Assembly: GCA_009927065.1 (NCBI GenBank)
Contig: RFNU01000082.1
Span: 1-11,198 of the forward strand
Direction: 5' to 3'
Source: a bacterium
Lineage (GTDB): Bacteria > Pseudomonadota > Gammaproteobacteria > Berkiellales > Berkiellaceae
Length of the DNA stretch: 11,198 bases
A model generated the notes under the pieces. The model saw only the letters and a program-made list of their open reading frames with translations. It had not been told where the DNA came from and did not search any database. Positions 1-6,999 of this stretch are shown here, in pieces. A program made the position numbers and the translations under genes. Positions within the stretch are counted from its first letter, which is position 1. Each line of letters begins with the position of its first letter.

Positions 1-421
1 ATCTTAAGCTCATATTCTCTTTTGTAGAAGGGATGATCGTATCAATATGCCATGTCAGACAGCAACGCTCTAAGATACCCAAATCATTCTGTTTAGAGGT
101 TGTTGTAAAAACAAGATAAAAACGACTTTCTACTCTTGCGAGTAAATGACTGATGATCGCTTGTTGTTCCACCGATAATAACTCTGCTTGTTCGATAATA
201 ATCCATTGAGAGGCTACGCTCTCATTTTGGATAAGAACTATGAGATGATCGTAAAGATGATCTTGTTGTATTTTAGCAATATCAATAAAAAACGCCCCAT
301 TTTTATGATTTTTGATGAAATTGATATCATCTTGATTTGATCTCAGAAGTAAGCAGCATGATTGTTTTTGCACCTCTAAAGTAGACAAGAGCTTTAGAAA
401 TTCTTCTTTATTACTGCGCAT
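1..421 (-). CDS. holB: Divergent DNA polymerase III delta-prime subunit (HolB), 5' part only
   Basis: An open frame begins at ATG 421-419 and stays open for 140 codons to the window edge, so the C-terminus is missing. The ATG lies inside the end of tmk (11-nt overlap), which suggests translational coupling; I see no good ribosome binding site. HolB is the clamp-loader subunit delta-prime, which helps load the beta clamp. The call rests on position (holB follows tmk in E. coli and many gammaproteobacteria) and on residues about 70-125. There, WIIIEQAELLSVEQQAIISH and then LVFTTTSKQNDLGILERC follow the family pattern of a Walker-B-like strand, a helix that normally carries a LLKxLEEP motif, and a strand ending in SRC (here ERC, Arg119 kept). 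The usual N-terminal P-loop-like segment and zinc-binding cysteines are absent, and the region before the Walker-B-like strand is only about 70 residues. It could instead be a degenerate or unrelated AAA+ remnant. Confidence 0.6.
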   Translation of the reverse strand, partial: MRSNKEEFLKLLSTLEVQKQSCCLLLRSNQDDINFIKNHKNGAFFIDIAKIQQDHLYDHLIVLIQNESVASQWIIIEQAELLSVEQQAIISHLLARVESRFYLVFTTTSKQNDLGILERCCLTWHIDTIIPSTKENMSLR

Positions 422-1055
422 AGATAATTTCAGTTACCTTCTCAAAAATGGTATGGGCTAAAAGATCAGCTTGTATACAAGCATCAAGGACATGAACTCT
501 TTTAGGATCGTTGTTAGCTATTTCCAAATACCCGTTACGTACATTGATAAAAAATGGATTATGCTCCCTCTCTATTCTATCAAAAAAAATTCGATTTTTA
601 ATCCTTTCTCTTGAAACTTCAAGAGGAGCATCAAGTAAGAAAGTGATTGATGGTGTTAAATCTAAATTGAGTTCGCGATGGAGCCTTTCTATAAGCTCGA
701 CAGACAACCCTCGACCATATCCTTGATAAGCCAAAGAGGCATCAATAAATCTATCGACAATAACAATATCACCTTGGGCAAGTTTTGGCCGAATGACTGT
801 TTGTAAATGATGCCGCCGAGCAGCTAATAACAAACAAAGCTCTGTTTGTGCATCTAATGGATGAGCATATTCTTGGAGTAAACAAGCCCTTAAACGATCA
901 CCAAAATCAGTGCCGCCAGGCTCCCTTGTTAAGTAACATGGCAGACCTTGAGCAGTTAAAGCATCTTTTAAGAGTTGAGTTTGAGTGCTTTTACCAACAC
1001 CTTCTATTCCTTCAAATGTTACTAACAGCCCTGTATCACATCGTTTTTTTAGCAT
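411..1055 (-). CDS. tmk: Thymidylate kinase
   Basis: Phosphorylates dTMP to dTDP with ATP, an essential cytosolic step in dTTP synthesis. The 214-residue length is normal. Visible motifs, numbered from the ATG at 1055: P-loop GIEGVGKST (16-24), TREPGGT (43-49, dTMP pocket), DRFIDASLAYQG (101-112, the DRY/F motif that binds the phosphates), LDAP (141-144) and a LID with RIKNR and DRIERE (151-164). The basic residues sit in the LID and not in the P-loop, as in the E. coli-type enzyme. Two in-frame ATGs compete, at 1061 and 1055. I chose 1055 because AAGGA then lies 8 nt upstream, against only 2 nt for 1061. Either start overlaps the end of mltG (by 20 or 26 nt), so the two genes are surely co-transcribed; holB follows with an 11-nt overlap. 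Confidence 0.95.
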   Translation of the reverse strand: MLKKRCDTGLLVTFEGIEGVGKSTQTQLLKDALTAQGLPCYLTREPGGTDFGDRLRACLLQEYAHPLDAQTELCLLLAARRHHLQTVIRPKLAQGDIVIVDRFIDASLAYQGYGRGLSVELIERLHRELNLDLTPSITFLLDAPLEVSRERIKNRIFFDRIEREHNPFFINVRNGYLEIANNDPKRVHVLDACIQADLLAHTIFEKVTEIIYAQ

Positions 1056-2007
1056 TAACATGTTCCTTAAACTCTTTTGAACACCGCAACTTACCGTCCC
1101 TATCAGTAAGGAAAAAAAGATAATCTGTTGAAGCGGGGTAAACCGCTGCTATCATAGCATGTTGAGAGGGGTATGCGATAGGTGTTGGAGGCAGTCCCGG
1201 ATAGCGATAGGTATTATGAGGGTGCATGACCCAAAGTTCTTTAAGAGATATTTTTTTCGGATGATCAGATAAGCCATAGCAAACAGTAGCATCTGACTGT
1301 AAATACATACCCTTTTTTAGTCTATTATGAAAAACACTACTAATTATTTTATAATCATCGATGTTATCACCCTCTCTTTCGATGATGGAGGCTAATGTTA
1401 AAATGCTCAAAGGGGTTTGTAAGAACGTCTCATCACTATAAAGGTTAGCTAAGCGTTGTTTTTGTTCCGCTGCAGCTAAATGTAAAATCTCTTGGTCGGT
1501 AATGCCAGGTTTGAAAAAGTAAGTGTCAGCGGCAAAAATCCCTTCTAACGTTGACGAATCGAGGGATTGCGCTAATTCTTGAATGTCTTTATCGTTCTTA
1601 ATAGTGTGTTTTATATGATTATTTTTATTAAGAGCAAGCAAAAGTTTGTGCCAAGTCCAACTGGATTGTATAGTAAATTTCTCTAGCTCTGTTATTCCTT
1701 TTGTTAACTTATCAAGAAATTGTTTTGGTGTTGTTGTCGTATCTATTAAATAATAGCCAGCCTGCGCACTTTCAGTGGTTAAAATCATTTTCCAATAGAA
1801 ATAAGATGGACGGTCTAATGTTATTGATGCAAGAGCGTTATTAGCTATTGCAGAAAGACTTTGCCCTTGATGAACAACAAATTTTTGTGATGAATCGACT
1901 GTAATGGGTGTATTCCAGAAGTGCAGCCAATCATAAAGAAAGATTAGGGTGCATACACTTAAAAGCAATAAAGTTTTTATAAAAAAAAACTGTATTTTTC
2001 GCTTCAT
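1036..2007 (-). CDS. mltG: Endolytic murein transglycosylase MltG (YceG family)
   Basis: Inner-membrane lytic transglycosylase that cuts nascent peptidoglycan strands and so acts as a terminator of glycan elongation. From the ATG at 2007 the protein has 323 residues: a basic N-terminus, one transmembrane segment (about 6-28), a LysM-like stretch (FVVHQGQSLSAIANNAL, 43-59) and the YceG catalytic domain. The catalytic Glu is Glu210 in LASIIEREG, followed by the family signatures SVFHNRLKKGMYLQSDATV and NTYRYPGLPPTPIAYP. The C-terminus, with CSKEFKEH, matches the usual end of the family. A GTG at 2013 would add two residues. I prefer the ATG because GAGAG lies 5 nt upstream of it and overlaps the GTG region. 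It starts about 57 nt after fabF with no terminator between them, and tmk overlaps its end. In E. coli, pabC lies between fabF and mltG; here it is absent. Confidence 0.94.
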   Translation of the reverse strand: MKRKIQFFFIKTLLLLSVCTLIFLYDWLHFWNTPITVDSSQKFVVHQGQSLSAIANNALASITLDRPSYFYWKMILTTESAQAGYYLIDTTTTPKQFLDKLTKGITELEKFTIQSSWTWHKLLLALNKNNHIKHTIKNDKDIQELAQSLDSSTLEGIFAADTYFFKPGITDQEILHLAAAEQKQRLANLYSDETFLQTPLSILTLASIIEREGDNIDDYKIISSVFHNRLKKGMYLQSDATVCYGLSDHPKKISLKELWVMHPHNTYRYPGLPPTPIAYPSQHAMIAAVYPASTDYLFFLTDRDGKLRCSKEFKEHVNAKKTM

Positions 2008-2063
2008 AGTCACTCTCGGTCAACCAGCTCTATGTTAACTGTAGTTACTAAATCTGATCGCGA

Positions 2064-3314
2064 TCAAATTTTCTTGAAAATCAAAGACCCATTTGTTCCG
2101 CCGAATCCAAAAGAATTGCTCAGCACAATATTTAAAGTAGCTTTAATTGATTTGATTGGTGTGAGTTGTAAATCTGCACAAGCAGGTTCAGGATGCTCCA
2201 GATTGATTGTAGGCGGCACAAAACCCTCAATGAGGCTCATGATGCAGATAGCGGCTTCCAAAGCACCTGCAGCCCCTAAAAGATGTCCTGTCATTGATTT
2301 TGTTGATGATATATGCAGTTGTGAGGCATGATCCCCAAAAACTCGACGGATAGACTTGATTTCGAGTACATCTCCAATAAGTGTTGAAGTCCCGTGAGCA
2401 TTAATATAGTCAATGTCTTGAGGTTTAATTTGAGCACGATCAAGCGCTTGTTTCATGGCTTGTGCTGCTCCACGACCTTCAGGATGCGGTTGAGTCATAT
2501 GATATGCATCAGCTGAGAAAGATCCACTCAGCATTTCAGCAAGAATAGGAGCTCGACGTGCTTTTGCATGTTCATACTCTTCAAGAACTAAAACAGCGGA
2601 ACCATCGCCTAACACAAAGCCATCACGATGCTGATCCCAAGGTCTAGATGCTGCTGAGGGTTGATCATTACGAGTTGAAAGAGCTTTAGCTGCCGCAAAA
2701 CCTGCGATTCCTAAAGGACACGAAGCTTTTTCAGCACCACCTGCGAGCATCACATCAGCATAACCTAATTGAATCATATCAAATGCTTGAGCAATAGCAT
2801 GGGTTCCAGTGCTGCATGCTGTCGCAGTGGCCAGGTTGGGGCCTTGGAAACCAAAACGAATAGCTAAGTGACCAGAAATCAAATTAATAATAGTACTTGG
2901 AATAAAAAAGGGAGAAATCCAACGAGCACCTTTTGATTGGAGAATGAAATGTTGCTGCTCTATTGTTGATAGCCCGCCTATTCCAGAACCAATAATGATC
3001 CCAACCCGTTGAGGATCAAAAGAGGCTTGCAAAAGCAAACTGTTGTTGACAGCTTGAATCCCAGCTTCAATACCATACCATATAAACGGATCTGTTCGTT
3101 GCAGAGTTTTTTGATCATAATCAATACTTTGATAATCAAAATTTTTCACACGCGCAGCGATCTTGACTGGTAAGTTAAAACTATCCATATCTTCAATAAG
3201 AGATACACCGCTGACTCCATGAAGCAGAGACTCTTTCATTGCATCGTACGATGATCCGATTGGGCTAACCAGGCCCATACCTGTGACAACAACTCTTTTC
3301 ATCATGTTTAGCAT
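2064..3314 (-). CDS. fabF: 3-oxoacyl-[acyl-carrier-protein] synthase II
   Basis: Condenses malonyl-ACP with acyl-ACP to elongate fatty acids in the cytosol. It is a complete thiolase-fold ketosynthase with the Cys-His-His triad visible (numbering from the first ATG): Cys167 in TATACSTGTHA, His307 in INAHGTSTLIGD and His344 in STKSMTGHLLGAAGALEA, with Lys339 just before it. The C-terminal glycine-rich SFGFGGTNGS loop is intact. Three ATGs (3314, 3305, 3302) are possible and none has a clear Shine-Dalgarno sequence. Homologues usually begin MKRVVVTG, which favours 3302 and gives 412 residues. It lies downstream of acpP, its substrate carrier, separated by 104 nt that contain a perfect stem-loop. 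A TATACT hexamer at 3334-3339 could be the -10 of an extra promoter, but I see no convincing -35. Confidence 0.96.
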   Translation of the reverse strand: MLNMMKRVVVTGMGLVSPIGSSYDAMKESLLHGVSGVSLIEDMDSFNLPVKIAARVKNFDYQSIDYDQKTLQRTDPFIWYGIEAGIQAVNNSLLLQASFDPQRVGIIIGSGIGGLSTIEQQHFILQSKGARWISPFFIPSTIINLISGHLAIRFGFQGPNLATATACSTGTHAIAQAFDMIQLGYADVMLAGGAEKASCPLGIAGFAAAKALSTRNDQPSAASRPWDQHRDGFVLGDGSAVLVLEEYEHAKARRAPILAEMLSGSFSADAYHMTQPHPEGRGAAQAMKQALDRAQIKPQDIDYINAHGTSTLIGDVLEIKSIRRVFGDHASQLHISSTKSMTGHLLGAAGALEAAICIMSLIEGFVPPTINLEHPEPACADLQLTPIKSIKATLNIVLSNSFGFGGTNGSLIFKKI

Positions 3315-3372
3315 CTAAAGGATTTTAATAAAGAGTATAATCAAATATTTCTTCTCATACGAAAGAATTTGC

Positions 3373-3408
3373 TGAAAACAACAATCCAACGTTGATATGT
3401 TGTTTTCA
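3373..3408 (-). promoter_or_regulatory. Stem-loop between acpP and fabF
   Basis: The arms TGAAAACAACA (3373-3383) and TGTTGTTTTCA (3398-3408) are perfectly complementary over 11 bp, and the loop contains a further self-complementary CAACGTTG. It begins 11 nt after the acpP stop codon. There is no U-tract on the fabF side, so it is not a classic intrinsic terminator. An RNA-processing or 3'-protecting hairpin that lets acpP mRNA accumulate above fabF mRNA is my inference. Confidence 0.5.
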
Positions 3409-3418
3409 ATAGTATTGA

Positions 3419-3676
3419 CTAGCTATTCACTTTTGATGTTACACAATCAATAATTTGCTGAATATTTTTGAATTTTTCAACTTCATCTTCAGGGATGTTC
3501 AGTTCAAATTCTTCTTCTAGAGCCATAATTAATTCAACTTGATCTAAAGAGTCTGCGCCTAAATCATCAACAATATTAGAAGTTGGGGTTATTTTGCTAC
3601 GATCAATTTTTAAACTGGTAGCAATAATATCATAAACGCGTGACTGAATGGTATTGACTAATTGTTCTTCGCTCAT
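3419..3676 (-). CDS. acpP: Acyl carrier protein
   Basis: Small acidic carrier that holds growing acyl chains on a phosphopantetheine arm for fatty acid, lipid A and phospholipid synthesis. It has 85 residues, slightly longer than the usual 77-80 because of extra residues at the N-terminus. The attachment site is Ser43 in LGADSLDQVELIMALEEEF, a near-perfect match to the ACP signature. Helix III (IPEDEVEKF) and helix IV follow as expected. The start is secure: AAGGAG lies 8 nt upstream of the ATG, the best ribosome binding site in the cluster and fitting for one of the most abundant proteins in a cell. fabD and fabG, which usually precede acpP, are absent; prfC is upstream instead. A weak promoter-like pair (TTGATT 3729-3734, TAGATT 3705-3710, 18-nt spacer) lies 29 nt or more upstream of the start. 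Confidence 0.97.
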   Translation of the reverse strand: MSEEQLVNTIQSRVYDIIATSLKIDRSKITPTSNIVDDLGADSLDQVELIMALEEEFELNIPEDEVEKFKNIQQIIDCVTSKVNS

Positions 3677-3858
3677 TAAAAATCTCCTTGAGTGTTTGTA
3701 AATGAATCTAGCAGAGTTTTTGGTTAATAATCAAGTCAGCTAAACTCAATTTTTATAACAGATTAAAAAAAATGCTCCTTTAAGGTCTTGCACTCCATTT
3801 TTACTTAATTTGACTTTTGTATATTATGGATCGAGCATATTGCAAGTTTTCGTTAACG

Positions 3859-5421
3859 TTAACTGTCTTGAATCGATAAGAATTTGATGTTTTTTGATCG
3901 TTCCATCACCAGTTGTAGTTGAACACGACTTGTTGCTAAAAACACTGGTTCGTTATGACTATCAAGAGCAATTTGACTTTGATAATGAGCGATAAAAGCT
4001 TCGAGATCGTTTTTATTATCAGCGCTAATCCAATAAGCAATAACATAAGGGCAGCTTGTATATAAGCAAGGCACTTGATATTCAGTTTCAAGGCGATGAG
4101 CAACGACATCAAATTGAAGCATGCCAACAGCTCCTAAGATGAGCTCATTACCAATCATTTTTTTAAAGTATTGCGTGGCACCCTCTTGGCTAAGCTGGGT
4201 TAATCCATTATTCAATTGTTTGGCTTTTAATGGATCGATAGGTCGAACGGCTTTAAAAATTTCCGGCGCAAAACGAGGTATTCCTTTGAATTTTAAAGAA
4301 GAATTTTTCTTTTCACAGAAAGTATCCCCAATAGCAATGCTTCCATGATTAATTAAGCCAATAATATCGCCTGGATATGCTTCTTCAATATGAGATCGAT
4401 CTTGAGCTAAAAATGTTAATGCTTGAGTGTTTTGTAAAAATTTACCGGACTCTACATGATAGATTTTTTGTCCACGTTTATAAGTGCCAGAACAAATCCG
4501 ACAAAAAGCGACTCGATCGCGGTGTTGTAAATCCATATTCGCTTGTATTTTGAAAACAAATACTTTTAATTCAGGATCATCAGGATTGACTATTTGGTTA
4601 TCTTTAGTATAACGGGGGAGTGGGCCGGGCGCATACGAAACAAATCCATTTAGGATTTCTTTAATACCAAAGTTATTTAATGCCGATCCAAAATATACGG
4701 GAGTCAGCGCTCCAGCGTTGTAACGTTGTTGATCGAGTGCTTCACCATTATCTATTAAAGAGAGTTCTTCTAAGAGAGAAGAGTAGATATAGGGATCGAG
4801 CTGATTTTTTAAAGAATCCAATTCAGTTTCAGTAGGATTTTGTTTTAAGAAGTTCTTTCCTGATTCATAAATCATACATTTTTTATTTAATAAATGATAA
4901 ACCCCTTTAAAATCACGCCCCATCCCAATAGGCCAAGTTATGGGCTGGCAGATTAAATTTAATTCTCGCTCAATTTCATCAATCAGAGCTAGCGGATCTT
5001 TAGCGCCACGGTCGAGTTTGTTAATAAATGTTATCACGGGAATATTACGGGATCGACAAATAGCCATTAATTTTTTAGTGCGTTCCTCAACCCCTTTAAC
5101 AGCATCAATAACCATTAATGCTGAGTCAACTGCGGTTAATGTCCGATAGGTATCTTCAGAAAAATCAGCATGTCCAGGTGTATCAAGAAGATTAAAGAGG
5201 CATCCATTGAATTCAAATTGCATCACCGAAGTCGTGATGGAGATTCCGCGTTGCTTTTCCATTTCCATCCAGTCTGAACGTGCTGATTGAGAGGCTTTTC
5301 TACCTTTTACAGACCCTGCTATTTCTATAGCACCAGAGAAAAGTAAAAGCTTTTCTGTAATAGTTGTTTTACCAGCATCCGGATGTGAAATAATCGCGAA
5401 TGTACGTCTTTGAAGATTCAT
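3859..5421 (-). CDS. prfC: Peptide chain release factor 3 (RF3)
   Basis: Translational GTPase that removes RF1/RF2 from the ribosome after peptide release and takes part in post-peptidyl-transfer quality control. The 520 residues are close to the family norm. GTPase motifs: G1 SHPDAGKTT (12-20), switch I ending in RGISITTS (58-65), G3 DTPGH (80-84), G4 NKLD (134-137) and a G5-like FGSAL near residue 245. Beta-barrel domain II and the RF3 C-terminal domain follow (GAVGMLQFDVVAHRL, then a C-terminus with FLATSRVQLQL). Switch I reads MEMEKQRGISITTSVMQF, the form I associate with gammaproteobacterial RF3. The start has AAGGA about 10 nt upstream. It has its own promoter (5474-5501) and sits after the terminator of the small gene upstream. 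I see no convincing terminator before acpP, only a run of eight T at 3765-3772 on the transcribed sense, so read-through into acpP is possible. Confidence 0.97.
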   Translation of the reverse strand: MNLQRRTFAIISHPDAGKTTITEKLLLFSGAIEIAGSVKGRKASQSARSDWMEMEKQRGISITTSVMQFEFNGCLFNLLDTPGHADFSEDTYRTLTAVDSALMVIDAVKGVEERTKKLMAICRSRNIPVITFINKLDRGAKDPLALIDEIERELNLICQPITWPIGMGRDFKGVYHLLNKKCMIYESGKNFLKQNPTETELDSLKNQLDPYIYSSLLEELSLIDNGEALDQQRYNAGALTPVYFGSALNNFGIKEILNGFVSYAPGPLPRYTKDNQIVNPDDPELKVFVFKIQANMDLQHRDRVAFCRICSGTYKRGQKIYHVESGKFLQNTQALTFLAQDRSHIEEAYPGDIIGLINHGSIAIGDTFCEKKNSSLKFKGIPRFAPEIFKAVRPIDPLKAKQLNNGLTQLSQEGATQYFKKMIGNELILGAVGMLQFDVVAHRLETEYQVPCLYTSCPYVIAYWISADNKNDLEAFIAHYQSQIALDSHNEPVFLATSRVQLQLVMERSKNIKFLSIQDS

Positions 5422-5473
5422 GAGGAAAAAATCCTTAAAAATTAAAATGTTGTTAAAAATCGATATTAGAGCT

Positions 5474-5501
5474 ATTATGCCTAATCTTTGACCAGTTTCA
5501 A
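5474..5501 (-). promoter_or_regulatory. Sigma70-like promoter for prfC
   Basis: TTGAAA (5496-5501) and CATAAT (5474-5479) are separated by 16 nt; each box matches the consensus at five of six positions. A transcript would begin near 5467 and have a leader of about 45 nt before the prfC ATG. The placement fits, because an intrinsic terminator lies just upstream at 5554-5594. Confidence 0.5.
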
Positions 5502-5553
5502 ATAAGTTTATTAAGAATTTGTTTAAAAATGCTCGTGGCAGGATAAAATCATG

Positions 5554-5594
5554 AAAAAGACCCTGATCAATATAGCTATTTTAGCAGGGTCTTT
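5554..5594 (-). terminator. Intrinsic terminator of the small serine-rich gene
   Basis: The arms AAAGACCCTG and CAGGGTCTTT (5585-5594 and 5556-5565) pair perfectly over 10 bp around a 19-nt loop that can fold further (ATAGCTAT). In the minus-strand transcript the second arm runs into five U in a row. It starts 17 nt after the stop codon of the 5611-5952 gene, which also supports that gene being real. Confidence 0.75.
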
Positions 5595-5610
5595 GCAATT
5601 GCCAGTGGTG

Positions 5611-5952
5611 TTAAGGATTGGAAGTTCTTGAATTTGATCTTGAACGTGGCGAGGAATAAGAGGATCCGTTACCGGTGGGTGAGAGCGAAGCGGAGTCAGG
5701 GTTTATTAAAGATAATAGTGTATCTGGTTGTTCTACGTCGTCGTCTGGTTTTGTGCTGAGGCTTGAAGTGTTTTCAACGTCTGTTGATCGCGGAAAATCT
5801 GACTTTTTGTTTGATGAAAACCATGAAGATAAGGCCTTATAAACGGCAATCAACGGTTTTATGATCGATAAAAAAGAGGATGAGAGAGTTTCGTACGCAG
5901 AAATTGAACGCTGCTTTATCAATGAAAAGAGTTCTTTTAATTTGTTTAACAT
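5611..5952 (-). CDS. Small serine-rich protein of unknown function
   Basis: I do not recognise this 113-residue protein. Residues 1 to about 50 are hydrophobic and basic with regular spacing of Leu, Ile, Phe and Tyr (LKELFSLIKQ, SFLSIIKPLIAVYKALSSWF), suggesting amphipathic helices that could lie on a membrane. It is not a classical cleavable signal peptide. Residues 51-113 look disordered, with an acidic patch (KPDDDVEQPD) and then a tail of Ser, Arg, Asn and Pro with RS dipeptides (SSPRSRSNSRTS). Serine makes up about a quarter of the protein (28 of 113). Evidence that it is real: GGAG 5 nt before the ATG, a clean intrinsic terminator 17 nt after the stop, and no competing long frame. It forms a single-gene unit between pssA and prfC. 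A secreted or membrane-associated lineage-specific protein is possible; function is unknown. Confidence 0.65.
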   Translation of the reverse strand: MLNKLKELFSLIKQRSISAYETLSSSFLSIIKPLIAVYKALSSWFSSNKKSDFPRSTDVENTSSLSTKPDDDVEQPDTLLSLINPDSASLSPTGNGSSYSSPRSRSNSRTSNP

Positions 5953-6036
5953 AGCTACTCCATTTGCTTTTGTAAATGAATAAGAATCATCATCAAACTA
6001 TTCTTTTTAAATTCAAAGAATTTATCATGTTATAAC

Positions 6037-6065
6037 TCAATAATTAATAGAATATTAATTATTGA
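6037..6065. repeat. 13-bp perfect inverted repeat with 3-nt spacer
   Basis: TCAATAATTAATA, then GAA, then TATTAATTATTGA: every base of the two 13-nt arms pairs. It lies 85 bp upstream of the ATG of the small serine-rich gene, about where an operator or an RNA hairpin would sit. It is entirely AT-rich apart from the ends, so the RNA hairpin would be weak and a DNA-binding site seems as likely. Confidence 0.6.
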
Positions 6066-6067
6066 TG

Positions 6068-6081
6068 TTGTGTAATCACAA
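6068..6081. repeat. Short palindrome TTGTG-TAAT-CACAA
   Basis: Perfect 5-bp arms around 4 nt, three bases from the larger inverted repeat at 6037-6065. It resembles the TGTGA/TCACA halves bound by CRP-type regulators, but the spacing is shorter than in a CRP site. Possible operator for the small gene; no direct evidence. Confidence 0.3.
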
Positions 6082-6184
6082 TCATGGTTAATACAATAAC
6101 CCAGTTTAGTCTAAAATAATGGACCACCTGTTTCAAGACTTTTTGTTCTAATAGTAATACGAATAGAAATAGTTTTGCCAATTT

Positions 6185-6205
6185 AACTACCCTAAAGGGG
6201 GAGTT
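6185..6205 (-). terminator. Hairpin downstream of pssA, possible weak terminator
   Basis: AACT-A-CCC and GGG-G-AGTT pair (7 bp plus one mismatch) around a 5-nt loop. It lies 63 nt after the pssA stop codon and is the only GC-containing hairpin there. No U-tract follows on the minus-strand transcript, so it is at best a factor-assisted terminator or a 3'-end stabiliser. Confidence 0.3.
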
Positions 6206-6267
6206 CACTCTCGTTGAGACATTATTTAATTCTATCAAGAACAGCTTAAAATTTATTGTGATTTTTT

Positions 6268-6999
6268 TTAATAATGACTGTCTGTAACTGGCTTTTTTCT
6301 TATCTTTTTGACTAAGAAAAATAACGGTTGAAGAAAGATATAAGCAAAAAATATTAAAAATAAAGCTATTGGAGGGTGTAGTGCGATAAGACTAAAAAAG
6401 ACAACTAACAACATAAAACCATAAAGAGGTATTTTCGATCTATCAAAAACTTTGAAGCTTAAAAAGGGTACAGAGCTAATCATCGCAACTGAAAGGAATA
6501 AAGCTATAAAAGCAAAAATTTCCTTTTGAAAAAAGAGTTTTATTTTGAAAAATTCTATTAACCATATGCTTGCGCCAATAAAACCTGCTGCGGCAGGACA
6601 AGGTAAGCCCTCAAAAAATCTTTTATCAAACTTAGATTGAAAACTATTAAACCTGGCTAATCGTAAACTTGTTGTTGCCGTTAAGATAAAACATAAGATA
6701 AAACCCACTTTCCCTAAAGGTGCTAGTCCATATTGATATAACATAAAGCTAGGAGCCAATCCAAAGCTGACCATATCGGCTAATGAGTCAAGTTCGGCAC
6801 CAAAATGACTTTGGGTATTGGTTAAACGAGCGATTCTTCCATCTAATCCATCGAAAACAAGGCTTATAAAAATATCTTGGCAAGCTCCAATATATTGATG
6901 ATCTATGCTATCAATAATTGATTTAAATCCGAAATACAAAGATATTAATGTTAGTATATTAGGGAGAAGATATATTCCTTTACGTTGTAGTTTCATCAT
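6268..6999 (-). CDS. pssA: CDP-diacylglycerol--serine O-phosphatidyltransferase
   Basis: Makes phosphatidylserine from CDP-diacylglycerol and L-serine in the inner membrane, the first committed step towards phosphatidylethanolamine. The protein has 243 residues with several hydrophobic segments (for example about 12-30, 95-112, 162-180, 192-226). The CDP-alcohol phosphotransferase signature D-x2-DG-x2-AR-x8-G-x3-D-x3-D is complete: Asp50, Asp53-Gly54, Ala57-Arg58, Gly67, Asp71, Asp75. The type II PS-synthase stretch FEGLPCPAAAG (129-139) is present. The N-terminal RKGIYLLPN and the segment LTNTQSHFGAELDSLADM are of the kind I associate with gammaproteobacterial enzymes. psd, often a neighbour, is not here. 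The gene starts with tandem ATGs (6999 and 6996) without a Shine-Dalgarno sequence of its own. A 13-codon upstream ORF ends in a TGA that overlaps the first ATG, suggesting translational coupling. Confidence 0.95.
   Translation of the reverse strand: MMKLQRKGIYLLPNILTLISLYFGFKSIIDSIDHQYIGACQDIFISLVFDGLDGRIARLTNTQSHFGAELDSLADMVSFGLAPSFMLYQYGLAPLGKVGFILCFILTATTSLRLARFNSFQSKFDKRFFEGLPCPAAAGFIGASIWLIEFFKIKLFFQKEIFAFIALFLSVAMISSVPFLSFKVFDRSKIPLYGFMLLVVFFSLIALHPPIALFLIFFAYIFLQPLFFLVKKIRKKPVTDSHY

Larger units (their letters stand above)
5953..6267. other. Intergenic region between pssA and the small serine-rich gene
   Basis: These 315 bp contain no supported gene on either strand and no tRNA-like segment. 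They hold a G-rich/C-rich hairpin downstream of pssA (6185-6205), a 14-bp palindrome (6068-6081) and a 13-bp-arm inverted repeat (6037-6065). The promoter of the small gene must lie here or further upstream, but no box pair stands out; TATAAC near 6030-6035 is the best -10-like hexamer. Confidence 0.6.

Noticed and set aside
511..1123. Plus-strand open frames opposite tmk and mltG
   Set aside because: They lie antisense to clearly conserved genes, have no ribosome binding site and no recognisable protein features.
2055..2066. 12-bp palindrome TGATCGCGATCA across the fabF stop codon
   Set aside because: Its position inside coding sequence and lack of a nearby promoter give no reason to call it a site; GATC is common throughout the window.
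2032..2331. Plus-strand frame opposite the end of fabF
   Set aside because: Antisense shadow of the conserved ketosynthase frame; composition is a by-product of the opposite strand.
3852..3863. GTTAACGTTAAC palindrome across the prfC stop codon
   Set aside because: No U-tract follows and it cannot form a stable loop; not a terminator.
3936..5149. Short frames on both strands inside prfC
   Set aside because: They overlap a full-length, motif-complete RF3 and show no independent support.
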